The notes beneath the pieces were generated by a model that saw nothing but the letters and a program-made list of their open reading frames with translations, was not told where the DNA came from and did not search any database. From Oscillospiraceae bacterium (GTDB taxonomy: Bacteria; Bacillota_A; Clostridia; Oscillospirales; Oscillospiraceae), in NCBI GenBank assembly GCA_017540945.1, contig JAFYAB010000034.1, positions 1-52,137 of the forward strand: a stretch of 52,137 nt of DNA, read 5' to 3'. The stretch's first letter is position 1. Each line of letters starts with the position of its first letter. The position numbers and the translations under genes were made by a program. Shown piece by piece: positions 42,445 through 51,194 of the stretch.

Positions 42445-42522
42445 TTGACGGAATTGCCCCTTGCAAATTCCTTGTGGAGCTTGTATAATAGCTTCAGGAA
42501 GGGTATCGGGCAATTCCGTCAA
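42445..42522. promoter_or_regulatory. Perfect 15-bp inverted repeat bracketing the hydratase promoter
   Basis: TTGACGGAATTGCCC (42445-42459) and its exact reverse complement (42508-42522) flank the -35/-10 region. The arm centres are 63 bases apart, close to six helical turns. The downstream arm lies just past the transcription start. This suits two binding sites for one regulator on the same face of the DNA. The alternative is a small inverted-repeat mobile element carrying a promoter; no target duplication is evident. Confidence 0.75.
42461..42489 (+). promoter_or_regulatory. Promoter of the aconitase-family hydratase gene
   Basis: TTGCAA (42461-42466), 17-nt spacer, TATAAT (42484-42489). 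Confidence 0.85.
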
Positions 42523-42598
42523 ATTGCATAGAATACTTTCCACAATCACATGGGGCGACAGACCCCTGCGCGATCATAACGCAAAAAGGAGAAGAAAC

Positions 42599-44854
42599 AT
42601 GCTGAAACTCTATGAAACCGGTATCTATCTTGTAGACGGCGAGAAGATCGTCACGGATCCCGCCCAGCTTCCCAAGCAGGTCACCAAGGAAGAAGCCAGC
42701 AAGGGCACCATGGCTTACGGCATCCTGAAGGCCCACAACACTGTGGACGACATGGAGAACCTCAAGCTCAAGTATGACTCCATGGCCTCCCACGATATCA
42801 CCTACGTCGGCATCATCCAGACTGCCAGAGCCTCCGGCATGAAGGAATTCCCCCTGCCCTATCTGCTGACCAACTGCCACAACTCCCTCTGCGCCGTGGG
42901 CGGCACCATCAACGAGGACGACCACAAGTTCGCCCTCTCCTGCGCCCATAAGTACGGCGGCATCTACATTCCCACCAACCTGGGCAACATCCACTCCGTC
43001 AACCGTGAGCTGATGGCCGGCTGCGGCAAGATGATCCTCGGATCCGACTCCCACACCCGCTACGGCGCCCTCGGCACCCTGGCCGTCGGCGAAGGCGGCG
43101 GCGAGCTGGCCAAGCAGCTGGTCGGCCGTACCTACGACTTCAAGCGTCCCGGCGTCATCGCCATCTATCTGACCGGCAAGCCCAAGCCCGGCGTCGGCCC
43201 CCACGACGTGGCCCTCACCCTGGTGGGCGAGACCTACAAGAACGGCTACGTGAAGAACAAGGTCATGGAGTTCGTGGGCCCCGGCGTCGCCAACCTGCCC
43301 ATCGAGTACCGCAACGCCATCGACGTCATGACCACCGAGACCACCTGCTGGTCCTCCATCTGGGTCACCGACGAGGAGACCAAGCGCTACTTCACCATCC
43401 ACGGCCGTCCCGAGGACTACAAGAAGATGGCCCCCGCTCCCGTCACCTACTATGACGGCTGCGTCTACGTCGATCTGAGCAAGATCGAGTGCACCATCGC
43501 CATGCCCATGCATCCCTCCAACATCTACACCATCCACGAGCTGCAGGAGAACGCGGCCGACATCCTCCACATCTGCGAGGAGAACGCCAACAAGCAGCTG
43601 AAGAAGGTCAAGATGGACCTCTCCTCCAAGCTCCGTGACGGCGCCATCTGGGTCGACCAGGGCGAGATCGCCGGCTGCTCCGGAGGCACCTACGACTCCA
43701 TCTGCGCTGCCGCCGACATCCTGAAGGGCAAGTCCATCGGCAACGGCGTCTTCTCTCTGAGCGTCTATCCCGGCTCTCTGCCCGCCCTGGCCTCTCTGGT
43801 CAAGACCGGCCGTGTCACCGACCTGCTCGCCGCCGGCGTCCTGCTGCGCGAGTGCTTCTGCGGTCCCTGCTTCGGCGCGGGCGACACCCCCGCCAACGGC
43901 GAGTTCTCCATCCGTCACACCACCCGTAATTTCCCGAACCGCGAGGGCTCCAAGCCCGGCGAGGGCCAGATCGCTGCCGTGGCTCTGATGGACTCCCGTT
44001 CCATCGCCGCCACCGCCGCCAACGGAGGCAAGCTGACCGCCGCCTCCGACATCGAGGTCGAATACACCGATCCCGCCTACGAGTTCGACAAGGGCATCTA
44101 CGACAAGCGCGTCTACAACGGCTGGGGCAAGCCCGAGCCCGAGCACGAGCTGAAGTTCGGTCCCAACATCAAGGACTGGCCCGAGCAGCCCGCTCTGACC
44201 GACGACCTGCTGGTCAAGGTCTGCTCCTACATCACCGATCCCGTCACCACCACCGACGAGCTGATCCCCTCCGGCGAGACCTCCTCCTACCGCTCCAACC
44301 CCGAGCGTCTGTCCGAGTTTGCCCTGTCCCGCCGCGATCCCGAGTACGTGGGCCGCTCCAAGGTCCTGCGTCAGTTCGACCGTGACCGCCGCGCCGGCAA
44401 GGGTCTGAGCGACGAGGTCAACAAGGTTTACGACGCCCTCGAGAAGGCCGGCTTCAAGGTCGACCGCGAGGGCACCGACATCGGCTCCACCATCTACGCC
44501 AACTGCCCCGGCGACGGCTCCGCCCGTGAGCAGGCCGCCTCCTGCCAGCGCGTGATGGGCGCCTCCGCCAACCTGGCCCGCTCCTACGCCACCAAGCGCT
44601 ATCGCTCCAACTGCATCAACTGGGGCATGGTGCCCTTCCTCTGCGAGGAGCCCGAGGCCTTCGAGCTGGGCGACTACGTCTTCGTTCCCGGCGTCCGCGA
44701 GGCCGTCAAGGAAGCCAAGGACAACTTCCCCGCCTACGTCGTCAAGGCCGACGGCACCGTCAAGGAGATCAAGCTCTCCCTGGGCGGCCTGACCGCCGAC
44801 GAGCGCCAGATCATCATCGACGGCTGCCTGATCAACTACTACCGCAACAACTAA
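42599..44854 (+). CDS. Aconitase-family hydratase
   Basis: 751 residues. Aconitase-type (4Fe-4S) hydratase: substrate and cluster regions are visible at LLTNCHNSLCAVGG, MILGSDSHTRYGALGTLAVGEGG, ECFCGPCFGAGDTPANGEFS and TTRNFPNREGS. The swivel domain follows (YANCPGDGSAREQAASCQRVM near the C-terminal third). It differs from citrate aconitase and isopropylmalate isomerase in overall length and many motifs, so the substrate is probably another hydroxy-tricarboxylic or dicarboxylic acid; unassigned. Codons are extremely biased to C-ending forms, suggesting high expression. ATG at 42599 is preceded by AAAAGGAGAAG. The inverted-repeat promoter and transporter-like fragment upstream, and the lack of other TCA-cycle genes nearby, suggest an inducible catabolic role. 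Confidence 0.88.
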   Translation: MLKLYETGIYLVDGEKIVTDPAQLPKQVTKEEASKGTMAYGILKAHNTVDDMENLKLKYDSMASHDITYVGIIQTARASGMKEFPLPYLLTNCHNSLCAVGGTINEDDHKFALSCAHKYGGIYIPTNLGNIHSVNRELMAGCGKMILGSDSHTRYGALGTLAVGEGGGELAKQLVGRTYDFKRPGVIAIYLTGKPKPGVGPHDVALTLVGETYKNGYVKNKVMEFVGPGVANLPIEYRNAIDVMTTETTCWSSIWVTDEETKRYFTIHGRPEDYKKMAPAPVTYYDGCVYVDLSKIECTIAMPMHPSNIYTIHELQENAADILHICEENANKQLKKVKMDLSSKLRDGAIWVDQGEIAGCSGGTYDSICAAADILKGKSIGNGVFSLSVYPGSLPALASLVKTGRVTDLLAAGVLLRECFCGPCFGAGDTPANGEFSIRHTTRNFPNREGSKPGEGQIAAVALMDSRSIAATAANGGKLTAASDIEVEYTDPAYEFDKGIYDKRVYNGWGKPEPEHELKFGPNIKDWPEQPALTDDLLVKVCSYITDPVTTTDELIPSGETSSYRSNPERLSEFALSRRDPEYVGRSKVLRQFDRDRRAGKGLSDEVNKVYDALEKAGFKVDREGTDIGSTIYANCPGDGSAREQAASCQRVMGASANLARSYATKRYRSNCINWGMVPFLCEEPEAFELGDYVFVPGVREAVKEAKDNFPAYVVKADGTVKEIKLSLGGLTADERQIIIDGCLINYYRNN

Positions 44855-44864
44855 GCGCCTGCGT

Positions 44865-44905
44865 ATACAAAACGCCTCCGGGTTCATCCCGGAGGCGTTT
44901 TGTAT
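44865..44905. terminator. Bidirectional terminator after the hydratase gene
   Basis: A perfect 18-bp stem (44865-44882, 44888-44905) with a 5-nt loop and TTTTG in the right arm, AAAAC in the left. It also serves the convergent XRE gene, whose stop is five bases away. Confidence 0.9.
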
Positions 44906-44909
44906 TGCG

Positions 44910-45923
44910 TTACCGATTCCTGTTTCGTACCGCTCCGGCGACGGCCAGCACCAGACCGTAGAGGACGCCGGCGATGGGCCAGACGATCCAGGTCCGCTGC
45001 CACTGGCCGCTGAGGAAGCTCCAGGCCAGATAGCCCGCGGTGACGGCGCTCCAATAGACGGTGGCGACGGTCTGGTTGCGGTTGACGGCCTGCTTTGCCA
45101 GGGGGCTGTACTCGCCCTCCTGCAGCAGGATCTTGCAGCCGCCCCAGACGACGCTGCTCCGGACGATCAGATACACGCCGGCGGCCACCAGCGCCAGCAG
45201 GATGCCGATGGAGACGATGTGGGGGAAGGCCTCGGCGGGGGAGCTGCCCTCGCCGAAGAGGATCAGGGCGATGAAAATGGGGATCACGGAGACCACGCAG
45301 AGGACGATGCCCAGGGTCAGCATGGCGCTGAAGCTCCTGCGGAACTTCTCCCGGCGGTCCTTCACCATCCCATCCACCCCGTAGGCGGTCTCAAAGGGAA
45401 GCTTCTCCAAATATTCAAAGCGATGGCCCCGCAGGCCGGTGGTGATAAAGATGGCCACCGCCGCGCCGATCAGCAGGAAGAGCGCCAGCAGGCCGATCCC
45501 CGCGGCCTGGGCTTCCGTCAGTGCGACCCTGCCGGCGTCCCGGGCGCCGCAGAGCAAAATCAGCAGGACGGGGGAGAGGATGCAGAGCATCACGCCCAGG
45601 GCGATGCGCCGGGCTGCCATTTCCCGGTATTCAAGGAAGCCGGAGGCTTCCTCCAGGGACACCTGCCGCAGGGGCGGCTCGGTGTCGGGGGTGGGCAGGC
45701 TCTCCCGGACCAGGCCCTCGGGCCCCAGCTCGTCCTTCAATAAGTAGTCGGTGCTGACCCCGAAGAGCTCCGAAAGCTTCAGGATCCGGTTCATGTCCGG
45801 CACGGACTGGGCGCTCTCCCATTTGGAGATGGACTGGCGGCTGACCCCCAGCCGGTCGGCCAGCTCCTCCTGGGACCAGCCGCTGCGCTTGCGCAGGTCG
45901 ATGAGCTTGTCTGCGAGTATCAT
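44910..45923 (-). CDS. XRE-type regulator with membrane domain
   Basis: 337 residues from the ATG at 45923 (GAGGG seven bases upstream; an ATG at 45929 is too close to it). The N-terminal helix-turn-helix LIDLRKRSGWSQEELADRLGVSRQSISKWE (in short, residues 8-37) is followed by a linker and a C-terminal half with about six hydrophobic segments. Of these, the pairs around RIALGVMLCILSPVLLILLC and LVAAGVYLIVRSSVVWGG are clearest. It is a membrane-tethered one-component regulator of the kind often found next to envelope or transport genes; its target is unknown. Convergent with the hydratase gene. Confidence 0.85.
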   Translation of the reverse strand: MILADKLIDLRKRSGWSQEELADRLGVSRQSISKWESAQSVPDMNRILKLSELFGVSTDYLLKDELGPEGLVRESLPTPDTEPPLRQVSLEEASGFLEYREMAARRIALGVMLCILSPVLLILLCGARDAGRVALTEAQAAGIGLLALFLLIGAAVAIFITTGLRGHRFEYLEKLPFETAYGVDGMVKDRREKFRRSFSAMLTLGIVLCVVSVIPIFIALILFGEGSSPAEAFPHIVSIGILLALVAAGVYLIVRSSVVWGGCKILLQEGEYSPLAKQAVNRNQTVATVYWSAVTAGYLAWSFLSGQWQRTWIVWPIAGVLYGLVLAVAGAVRNRNR

Positions 45924-46028
45924 GTTCATTCCCTCTTTTCTCCCTTCGGGCGCGGGGCCCGGGGCGTTTTGATGGCCAAATCATAGCATTTTTCGCCGTT
46001 GCACGCTACCAACTGCGCTTGGAAATTC

Positions 46029-46045
46029 CGCAACCGCCGGTTGCG
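46029..46045. repeat. Palindrome in the XRE-lipoprotein gap
   Basis: CGCAACCG-C-CGGTTGCG, extended by ATTCC-like flanks. It lies in the 257-base gap 45924-46180, which otherwise contains no gene or clear promoter. It may be another small repeat element; no second copy in the window. Confidence 0.4.
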
Positions 46046-46180
46046 ATTCCGCTGCGTCGGACGAAATCATCATAACATAGTTCGCCCTCAGCGTCAAGAA
46101 GGAGGATTTCGCAGACAGGACAGCCTGTACCGTGGAACTTTTTGGCGCAGAGGACGTCGAAAGAAACAGAGGTGATACGG

Positions 46181-46678
46181 ATGAAAAAATGGATCGTGGT
46201 TTTGCTGGCTTTGCTGCTTCTTGCCGGGTGCGCCCATTCCGACGGAAACATGGAAATCGTAAAGGACGTCCAGTATATCAGAACGAACGAGTTTAACGGG
46301 GACAGAGTGTTTGATCCGATCTTCTGGATCAGCTCTGCGGAAGAGCTGCGGAACTACGCGGAGGAAAACTGCCCGGATCTGATCCGGGTGACGGGTCAGT
46401 ACGGCGAGACCTTTTTCGCGGAGAACGACCTGCTCGTGGTCATTGTGAGCGAGGCCAGCGGTTCCAACAGACATGAGCTGACCGGCGTGAAGCTCACGCC
46501 CTCCCAAACGGAGGGAAAGCAGTATGTGCTTCAGCCGGAGATCAAGCGGCTGGAGGCGGAAAACGGGACCGCCGACCTGGCGGGGTGGCATATCCTGATC
46601 GGGATCGCCAAGGATCACGGGGCGGCCGTCTCGGAATTGGCGGAGCCGATCTTCACAGAAGTGATCGTCAAAGGATAG
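46181..46678 (+). CDS. Small lipoprotein of unknown function
   Basis: 165 residues from the ATG at 46181 (RBS AGAGGTGA). MKKWIVVLLALLLLAGC is a textbook lipoprotein signal with Cys17, so the protein is anchored outside the membrane. The mature part (about 148 residues) is acidic, with a predicted beta-rich core: RTNEFNGDRVFDPIFWISSA, FFAENDLLVVIVSEASGSNR and WHILIGIAK. The layout recalls small protease-complex (PrcB-like) lipoproteins, but that is not firm. Single-gene transcript ending in a strong hairpin. Confidence 0.75.
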   Translation: MKKWIVVLLALLLLAGCAHSDGNMEIVKDVQYIRTNEFNGDRVFDPIFWISSAEELRNYAEENCPDLIRVTGQYGETFFAENDLLVVIVSEASGSNRHELTGVKLTPSQTEGKQYVLQPEIKRLEAENGTADLAGWHILIGIAKDHGAAVSELAEPIFTEVIVKG

Positions 46679-46685
46679 AGAAGGA

Positions 46686-46718
46686 AACGCCGGAGCTTCC
46701 GATGGGAGCTCCGGCGTT
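46686..46718 (+). terminator. Terminator of the lipoprotein gene
   Basis: A 12-bp stem AACGCCGGAGCT/AGCTCCGGCGTT (46686-46697, 46707-46718), then CTGTTG. Confidence 0.75.
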
Positions 46719-46758
46719 CTGTTGTGCGTGGGGCGGGATCAGCGCCACTATGGCAGGG

Positions 46759-46779
46759 CGGGCGGATTGCCCGTGCTAC
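46759..46779 (-). repeat. GTAG-headed repeat at the carbamate kinase stop codon
   Basis: Minus strand GTAGCACGGGCAATCCGC; the TAG is the stop of the carbamate kinase gene. The same head and core occur at the cpsB stop codon (30503). Confidence 0.6.
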
Positions 46780-47705
46780 AGGCGGACGACGGTGCCGCTC
46801 TCGCCGCGGACGGCCTTGCCGGCGTTCTCCAGGGAGGCGATGATGGCCTCGCCGCCGGTTTGGGCGAAGGAGATGGCGGCCTTGACCTTCGGGAGCATGG
46901 AGCCGGGGGCGAAGTGGCCCTCGGCACAGTAGCGCTCGGCCTCGGCCACGGTCATGCTGTCCAGGGCGGTCTGGTTGGGCTTGCCCCAGTTGATGGCCAC
47001 CCGGTCCACGGCAGTCAGGATCACCAGCGCGTCGGCGTGGACCAGCTCGGCCAGCTTGGCGGAGGCGAAGTCCTTGTCGATGACGGCGGGGGTGCCGTAG
47101 AGCTTGCCGTCCTTGCGGATGACGGGGATGCCGCCGCCGCCCACGGTGATGACCACGAAGCCCTGATCCACCAGGGCGTTGACCATGTGCTTCTCAATGA
47201 CGTCCACGGGCTTGGGGGAGGGGACCACCTGGCGGTAGCCGCGGCCCGCGTCCTCCACCATGGTGTAGCCCTTCTCGGCGGCGATGCGCTCGGCGGTCTC
47301 TCTGTCGTAGAAGGCGCCGATGGGCTTGGTGGGATGCTGGAAGGCGGGGTCATTTTCGTCCACCAGGACCTGGGTGACGATGGTGGCCACGTCCTTTTCG
47401 ATGCCCCGGGCCGCCAGCTCGTTGCCGATGGCGTTCTGCAGGTGGTAGCCGATGTAGCCCTGGCTCATGGCCCCGCACTCGGGGAAGGGCATGTCGGACT
47501 TGATGGCCTTGGCCTCGGCGGCGGTGCCCATGCCCAGGTTGATCATGCCCACCTGGGGGCCGTTGCCGTGGGCGATGATGACCTGGTTGCCCTGGGCGAT
47601 CAGATCTACGATGGGCTTGGCGGTCTCTTCGACAAGCTTGAGCTGTTCATAGGGGGTGTTGCCCAGTGCGTTGCCGCCCAGAGCAATCACAATACGCTTT
47701 GCCAT
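46776..47705 (-). CDS. arcC: Carbamate kinase
   Basis: 309 residues, the usual size. Amino-acid kinase fold: IVIALGGNALG at the N terminus, HGNGPQVG, VTVGGGGIPVI, IDKDFASAKLA, LTAVDRVAINWGKP and the C-terminal GSMLPKVKAAI. It makes ATP from carbamoyl phosphate and ADP, releasing carbamate (ammonia and CO2), so it harvests the product of a catabolic carbamoyltransferase. It lies 30 bases downstream of ygeW, whose enzyme would supply carbamoyl phosphate. RBS AGGAGA. Last gene of the ygeY-ygeW-arcC run. Confidence 0.95.
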   Translation of the reverse strand: MAKRIVIALGGNALGNTPYEQLKLVEETAKPIVDLIAQGNQVIIAHGNGPQVGMINLGMGTAAEAKAIKSDMPFPECGAMSQGYIGYHLQNAIGNELAARGIEKDVATIVTQVLVDENDPAFQHPTKPIGAFYDRETAERIAAEKGYTMVEDAGRGYRQVVPSPKPVDVIEKHMVNALVDQGFVVITVGGGGIPVIRKDGKLYGTPAVIDKDFASAKLAELVHADALVILTAVDRVAINWGKPNQTALDSMTVAEAERYCAEGHFAPGSMLPKVKAAISFAQTGGEAIIASLENAGKAVRGESGTVVRL

Positions 47706-47735
47706 AGTGCTGTTGTCTCCTTTTATGATGGTTGC

Positions 47736-48929
47736 TTAAAACATCTTCCGCTTGTCGGGGGCGGCGTCCAGGGCCATCAGGGCCTTGACGGGGTCCTTCA
47801 CCTGGGCCAGGAAGATCATGGCCGCGATGATATAGGGCTTGAAGGAGGCCTGCTTGTACAGGGGCACCAGGTAGCGGTCGAAGACGGAGGCGTCCACCTC
47901 GCCCTCCTTGCAGCTGACGCCGGTGATGTCGGCGGGCAGGCAGTGGAGATACAGGGCCTTGCCGTCCCGGGTCTTCTTCATCATCTCCTCGGAGCAGGTC
48001 CAGTCCTTATGCTTGGCGTTCTGGGCCAGCAGCTGCTGCTCCAGCTCGTCGATGCCCTTCTGGTCGCCCTTGGCGTAGAGCTCGGAGCGCTTCTCCATGG
48101 CGGCGAAGGGAGCCCAGGACTTGGGATAGACGATGTCGGCGTCCCGGAAAGCCTCCTCCATGCTGTTGGTCTTGGAGAACTTGGAGCCGTAGGTCTCGCA
48201 GTTCCTCCGGGCGATGTCCTCCACCTCGGGGAAGACCTCATAGCCCTCGGGATGGGCCAGGGTCACGTCCATGCCGAAGCGGGTAAAGAGGCCGATGACG
48301 CCCTGGGGCACGGAGAGGGGCTTGCCGTAGGAGGGGGAGTAGGCCCAGGTCATGGCGACCTTCTTGCCCTTCAGATTTTCCACGCCGCCGAAGTGGTGGA
48401 TGACGTGGAGCATATCGGCCATGCACTGGGTGGGGTGGTCCACGTCGCACTGGAGGTTCACCAGGGTGGGCCGCTGCTCCAGGATGCCGCTGCGGTAGCC
48501 GTCCTCCAGGGCGTCCATGAAGGTCTTCATGTATTCGTGGCCCTGGTGGATGTACATGTCGTCCCGGATGCCGATGACGTCGGCCATGAAGGAGACCATG
48601 TTGGCGGTTTCGCGGACGGTCTCGCCGTGGGCGATCTGGGATTTCTTCTCGTCCAGGACCTGCTCCTCCAGACCCAGCAGGTTGCAGGCGGAGGCGAAGG
48701 AGAAGCGGGTGCGGGTGGAGTTGTCGCGGAAGAGGGAGATGCCCAGGCCGGAGTTGAAGACCCGGGTGGACTTGTTGTGCTCCCGCAGATCCCGCAGGGC
48801 GTCGGCCACGGCGAAGACGGCGGCGATCTCATCGTCGGTCTTGTCCCAGGTCCAGTAGAAGTCCTGCTTGTACATGTTGTTGATGTGGAGCTTTTCCAGC
48901 TCCCGGGCCAGTTCAAAGGCTTTGCTCAT
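47736..48929 (-). CDS. ygeW: YgeW-type knotted carbamoyltransferase
   Basis: 397 residues, matching E. coli YgeW (about 396) and longer than ornithine or aspartate carbamoyltransferases. The carbamoyl-phosphate loop is FRDNSTRTRFSF (STRTR at 71-75), followed by LVNLQCDVDHPTQCMADML and YLHCLPADITG (HCLP motif). Family members have the knotted transcarbamylase fold. The substrate has not been settled biochemically; in purine-degrading gut bacteria the gene is needed for anaerobic uric acid breakdown. Start ATG at 48929; longer frames overlap ygeY. It is 14 bases after ygeY, clearly co-transcribed. Confidence 0.93.
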   Translation of the reverse strand: MSKAFELARELEKLHINNMYKQDFYWTWDKTDDEIAAVFAVADALRDLREHNKSTRVFNSGLGISLFRDNSTRTRFSFASACNLLGLEEQVLDEKKSQIAHGETVRETANMVSFMADVIGIRDDMYIHQGHEYMKTFMDALEDGYRSGILEQRPTLVNLQCDVDHPTQCMADMLHVIHHFGGVENLKGKKVAMTWAYSPSYGKPLSVPQGVIGLFTRFGMDVTLAHPEGYEVFPEVEDIARRNCETYGSKFSKTNSMEEAFRDADIVYPKSWAPFAAMEKRSELYAKGDQKGIDELEQQLLAQNAKHKDWTCSEEMMKKTRDGKALYLHCLPADITGVSCKEGEVDASVFDRYLVPLYKQASFKPYIIAAMIFLAQVKDPVKALMALDAAPDKRKMF

Positions 48930-48943
48930 CGGTGTATCCTCCC

Positions 48944-50341
48944 TTATTTGATGTCGTTCCCGGTCAGCTCCTGCCGGAAGCTGGTGGCGGAGCCGTCCTT
49001 GTTCTCGGGCTTGTAGAGCATGGGTACTGCGGCATAGAGGGCCGCGCAGACCACCAGGTCGTGCTTCCAGGTGATCTCGTTGGGGGCGTGGGCCTGGCTC
49101 TCTGCGCCGGGGCCGAAGCCCACGCAGGGGATGCCGTAGCGGCCCTGAATGGAGACGCCGTTGGTGGAGAAGGTCCACTTGTCGGTGAGGGGACGGCCCT
49201 CCCGCTTCTCCCGGGCCTGCTCATCCACCCAGAGACGCTTGTCGCCCCAGAGGCCATGGTGGGCGTCCACCAGGGCCTGGACGTGGGGAGCGGTCTCCTT
49301 GTTGATCCAGGTGGGGAAGAAGGCCTCGGTCTCATAGACGTGGCCGGTCCAGGAGGGACGGTCGTACATGTACATGGAGACCTTCACGTCCTTGGCGTAC
49401 TTCTTGACGGCGGGCAGATCCTCGATCTCCTTCAGGCAGGACTGGTAGGTTTCTCCGGCGGTCATGCGGCGGTCGATGGAGATGGCGCAGGAGTCCGCCA
49501 CGGCGCAGCGGCTGGGGGAGGTGTAGAAGATCTGGCTGGTGGTGCAGGTGCCGCGGCCCAGGAAGCGGGCGTCCTCCCAGTGATCGGGGTTGTACTTCGG
49601 GTCCAGCATCTTGACCAGGCCCTTGATCTCCTTGTCGTCGCCGGCGTCGTTCTCGTTGAGATCCCGGACGTTCAGCAGGATCTCCGCCATCTTGTGGATG
49701 GCGTTGTCGCCCCGCTCCGGGGCGGAGCCGTGGCAGCTGACGCCGTGGACGTCCACCCGGATCTCCATACGGCCCCGGTGGCCGCGGTAGATGCCGCCGT
49801 CGGTGGGCTCGGTGGAAATGACGAACTCGATCTTGCTTCTGGCGTCCTCGGGTCCCTTGAAGTATTCGTTGACGATGGACTGCCAGCACATGCCGTCGCA
49901 GTCCTCCTCCTGGACGGAGCCCACGATCATGATCTTATAGCCCTTGGGGATCAGATTCAGGTCCTTCATGATCCTGGCGCCGTAGGCCGCGGCCGCCATG
50001 CCGCCCTCCTGATCGGAGCCGCCCCGGCCGTAGATGATGGTGTCGGTCTCGTAGCCCTCGTAGGGATCGGCGGTCCAGTTGGCCCGGTTGCCGATGCCCA
50101 CGGTGTCGATGTGGGAGTCGATGGCGATGATCTTGTCGCCCTCGCCCATCCAGCCGATCACGTTGCCCAGCTTGTCGAATTCCACCTTGTCGAAGCCCAG
50201 CTTTCTGAGCTCCTCGGCGATGCGCTTGACGACGCCCTCCTCCTCGCAGGATTCGGACGGAATGGCGATCATGTCCCGCAGGAAACGGGTCATGTCCTTC
50301 TGATAGCCCTCGGCAGCCTGCCGGATCAGTTCAAAATCCAT
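48944..50341 (-). CDS. ygeY: YgeY-type M20 hydrolase (selenium-metabolism-linked)
   Basis: 465 residues. Metal-binding residues of the M20 fold are at IDSHIDTVG (His77, Asp79), [10 protein letters not shown] (Asp110), SVQEEDCDG (Glu145/146) and [16 protein letters not shown]. The ATG at 50341 has GGAGGT five bases before it. The group is known from genomic linkage to selenium-dependent molybdenum hydroxylases and purine or xanthine catabolism. The reaction is not established; hydrolysis of an amide or dipeptide-like intermediate is plausible. First gene of the minus-strand run, 190 bases from the divergent regulator. Confidence 0.93.
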   Translation of the reverse strand: MDFELIRQAAEGYQKDMTRFLRDMIAIPSESCEEEGVVKRIAEELRKLGFDKVEFDKLGNVIGWMGEGDKIIAIDSHIDTVGIGNRANWTADPYEGYETDTIIYGRGGSDQEGGMAAAAYGARIMKDLNLIPKGYKIMIVGSVQEEDCDGMCWQSIVNEYFKGPEDARSKIEFVISTEPTDGGIYRGHRGRMEIRVDVHGVSCHGSAPERGDNAIHKMAEILLNVRDLNENDAGDDKEIKGLVKMLDPKYNPDHWEDARFLGRGTCTTSQIFYTSPSRCAVADSCAISIDRRMTAGETYQSCLKEIEDLPAVKKYAKDVKVSMYMYDRPSWTGHVYETEAFFPTWINKETAPHVQALVDAHHGLWGDKRLWVDEQAREKREGRPLTDKWTFSTNGVSIQGRYGIPCVGFGPGAESQAHAPNEITWKHDLVVCAALYAAVPMLYKPENKDGSATSFRQELTGNDIK

Positions 50342-50395
50342 ATTCGACCTCCGTTTGAATAAATTTTGCAAAAAATCGGATATTCTCCATCTCTT

Positions 50396-50423
50396 ATTTT
50401 AGCACAAGTGTACAAGAAGTCAA
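50396..50423 (-). promoter_or_regulatory. Promoter of ygeY-ygeW-arcC
   Basis: Minus strand TTGACT (50423-50418), 16-nt spacer, TAAAAT (50401-50396). Confidence 0.7.
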
Positions 50424-50431
50424 CCGCTTTT

Positions 50432-50462
50432 CAAAAAATATTTCAGGCGACAAAAAATATTT
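50432..50462. promoter_or_regulatory. Direct repeats CAAAAAATATTT between the divergent promoters
   Basis: Two exact 12-base copies (50432-50443 and 50451-50462), 19 bases apart, lie midway between the two divergent promoters. They are candidate binding sites for the adjacent YheO-like regulator. Confidence 0.55.
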
Positions 50463-50482
50463 TAGCGGGCGTAATTTCTTTG

Positions 50483-50510
50483 TTGATTTCTGAAAATCCT
50501 GTGGTATGAT
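50483..50510 (+). promoter_or_regulatory. Promoter of the YheO-like regulator gene
   Basis: TTGATT, 16-nt spacer, TATGAT (with TGTGG before it), followed by an overlapping TATAAT at 50510-50515. Confidence 0.6.
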
Positions 50511-50531
50511 ATAATAGAAGGGAGGTATACC

Positions 50532-51194
50532 ATGCTGAAACCCCATGAGCTGGAAATGCTGCGCGCCGTTGCCAAGGGCATCGCGGGGCAATTCGGCAGC
50601 GGCTGCGAGGTGGTGGTCCATGAGCTCTCCGAGCAGGCCGCGGAGCACTCCGTCGTCGCCATCGAAAACGGACACGTGACGGGCCGGAAGCCCGGCGACG
50701 GGCCCAGCCAGGTGGTGCTGGAGCAGCTTCGCCGGAGTCAGATCGCCGGCGAGTCCACGGACCGCCTGAGTTACCTGACCCGCACGCCCACGGGCAAGCT
50801 GCTGAAATCCTCCACGATCCTGCTGCGGGACGAGGAGGGCCGGCCCTGCGCCCTGTTCGGCATCAATTACGACGTGTCGGTGCTGTCCATGGCAGGAGCG
50901 GTGCTCCAGGAGCTGACCACCCCCGCCGAGCAGAGTCAGACCGAGCCCGAACAGATCCCCAACGACGTCAACGATCTGCTGGACAATCTGATCCAGCGTT
51001 CCGTCCGCCTGGTGGGAAAGCCCGTGGATCGGATGACCAAGGAGGACAAGGCCGCCGCCATCCGCTTCCTTGCCGACAGCGGCGCCATGCTCATCACCAA
51101 ATCCGGCCCCAAGATCGCAAGCTTTTTCGGAATTTCCAAGTATACTTTATATTCATATCTTGATACAAAACAGGAGGAAAAACACCATGATTGA
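50532..51194 (+). CDS. YheO-like PAS/HTH transcriptional regulator
   Basis: 220 residues. The N-terminal PAS-type sensor (YheO-like domain: GSGCEVVVHELSE, HSVVAIENGHVTGRKPGDGP, STILLRDEEGRPCALFGINYD) is followed by a C-terminal helix-turn-helix of the DNA-binding DUF/HTH_22 kind (AAAIRFLADSGAMLITKSGP, ASFFGISKYTLYSYLD). Such proteins regulate D-amino acid, diaminopropionate and related catabolic genes in other bacteria. It overlaps the PLP enzyme gene by eight bases (51187-51194) and diverges from ygeY. It very probably controls both. RBS GGGAGG. Confidence 0.9.
   Translation: MLKPHELEMLRAVAKGIAGQFGSGCEVVVHELSEQAAEHSVVAIENGHVTGRKPGDGPSQVVLEQLRRSQIAGESTDRLSYLTRTPTGKLLKSSTILLRDEEGRPCALFGINYDVSVLSMAGAVLQELTTPAEQSQTEPEQIPNDVNDLLDNLIQRSVRLVGKPVDRMTKEDKAAAIRFLADSGAMLITKSGPKIASFFGISKYTLYSYLDTKQEEKHHD

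Noticed and set aside
42354..42598. Riboswitch upstream of the hydratase
   Set aside because: No known aptamer pattern; the inverted repeat flanks the promoter and its upstream arm would not be transcribed.
42494..44887. 797-codon open frame antisense to the hydratase
   Set aside because: Produced by the extreme C-ending codon bias of the hydratase; the translation is Val/Gly/Asp/Leu filler without family features.
46722..49016. 764-codon open frame on the plus strand over arcC and ygeW
   Set aside because: Antisense shadow of carbamate kinase and YgeW, which have intact motifs.
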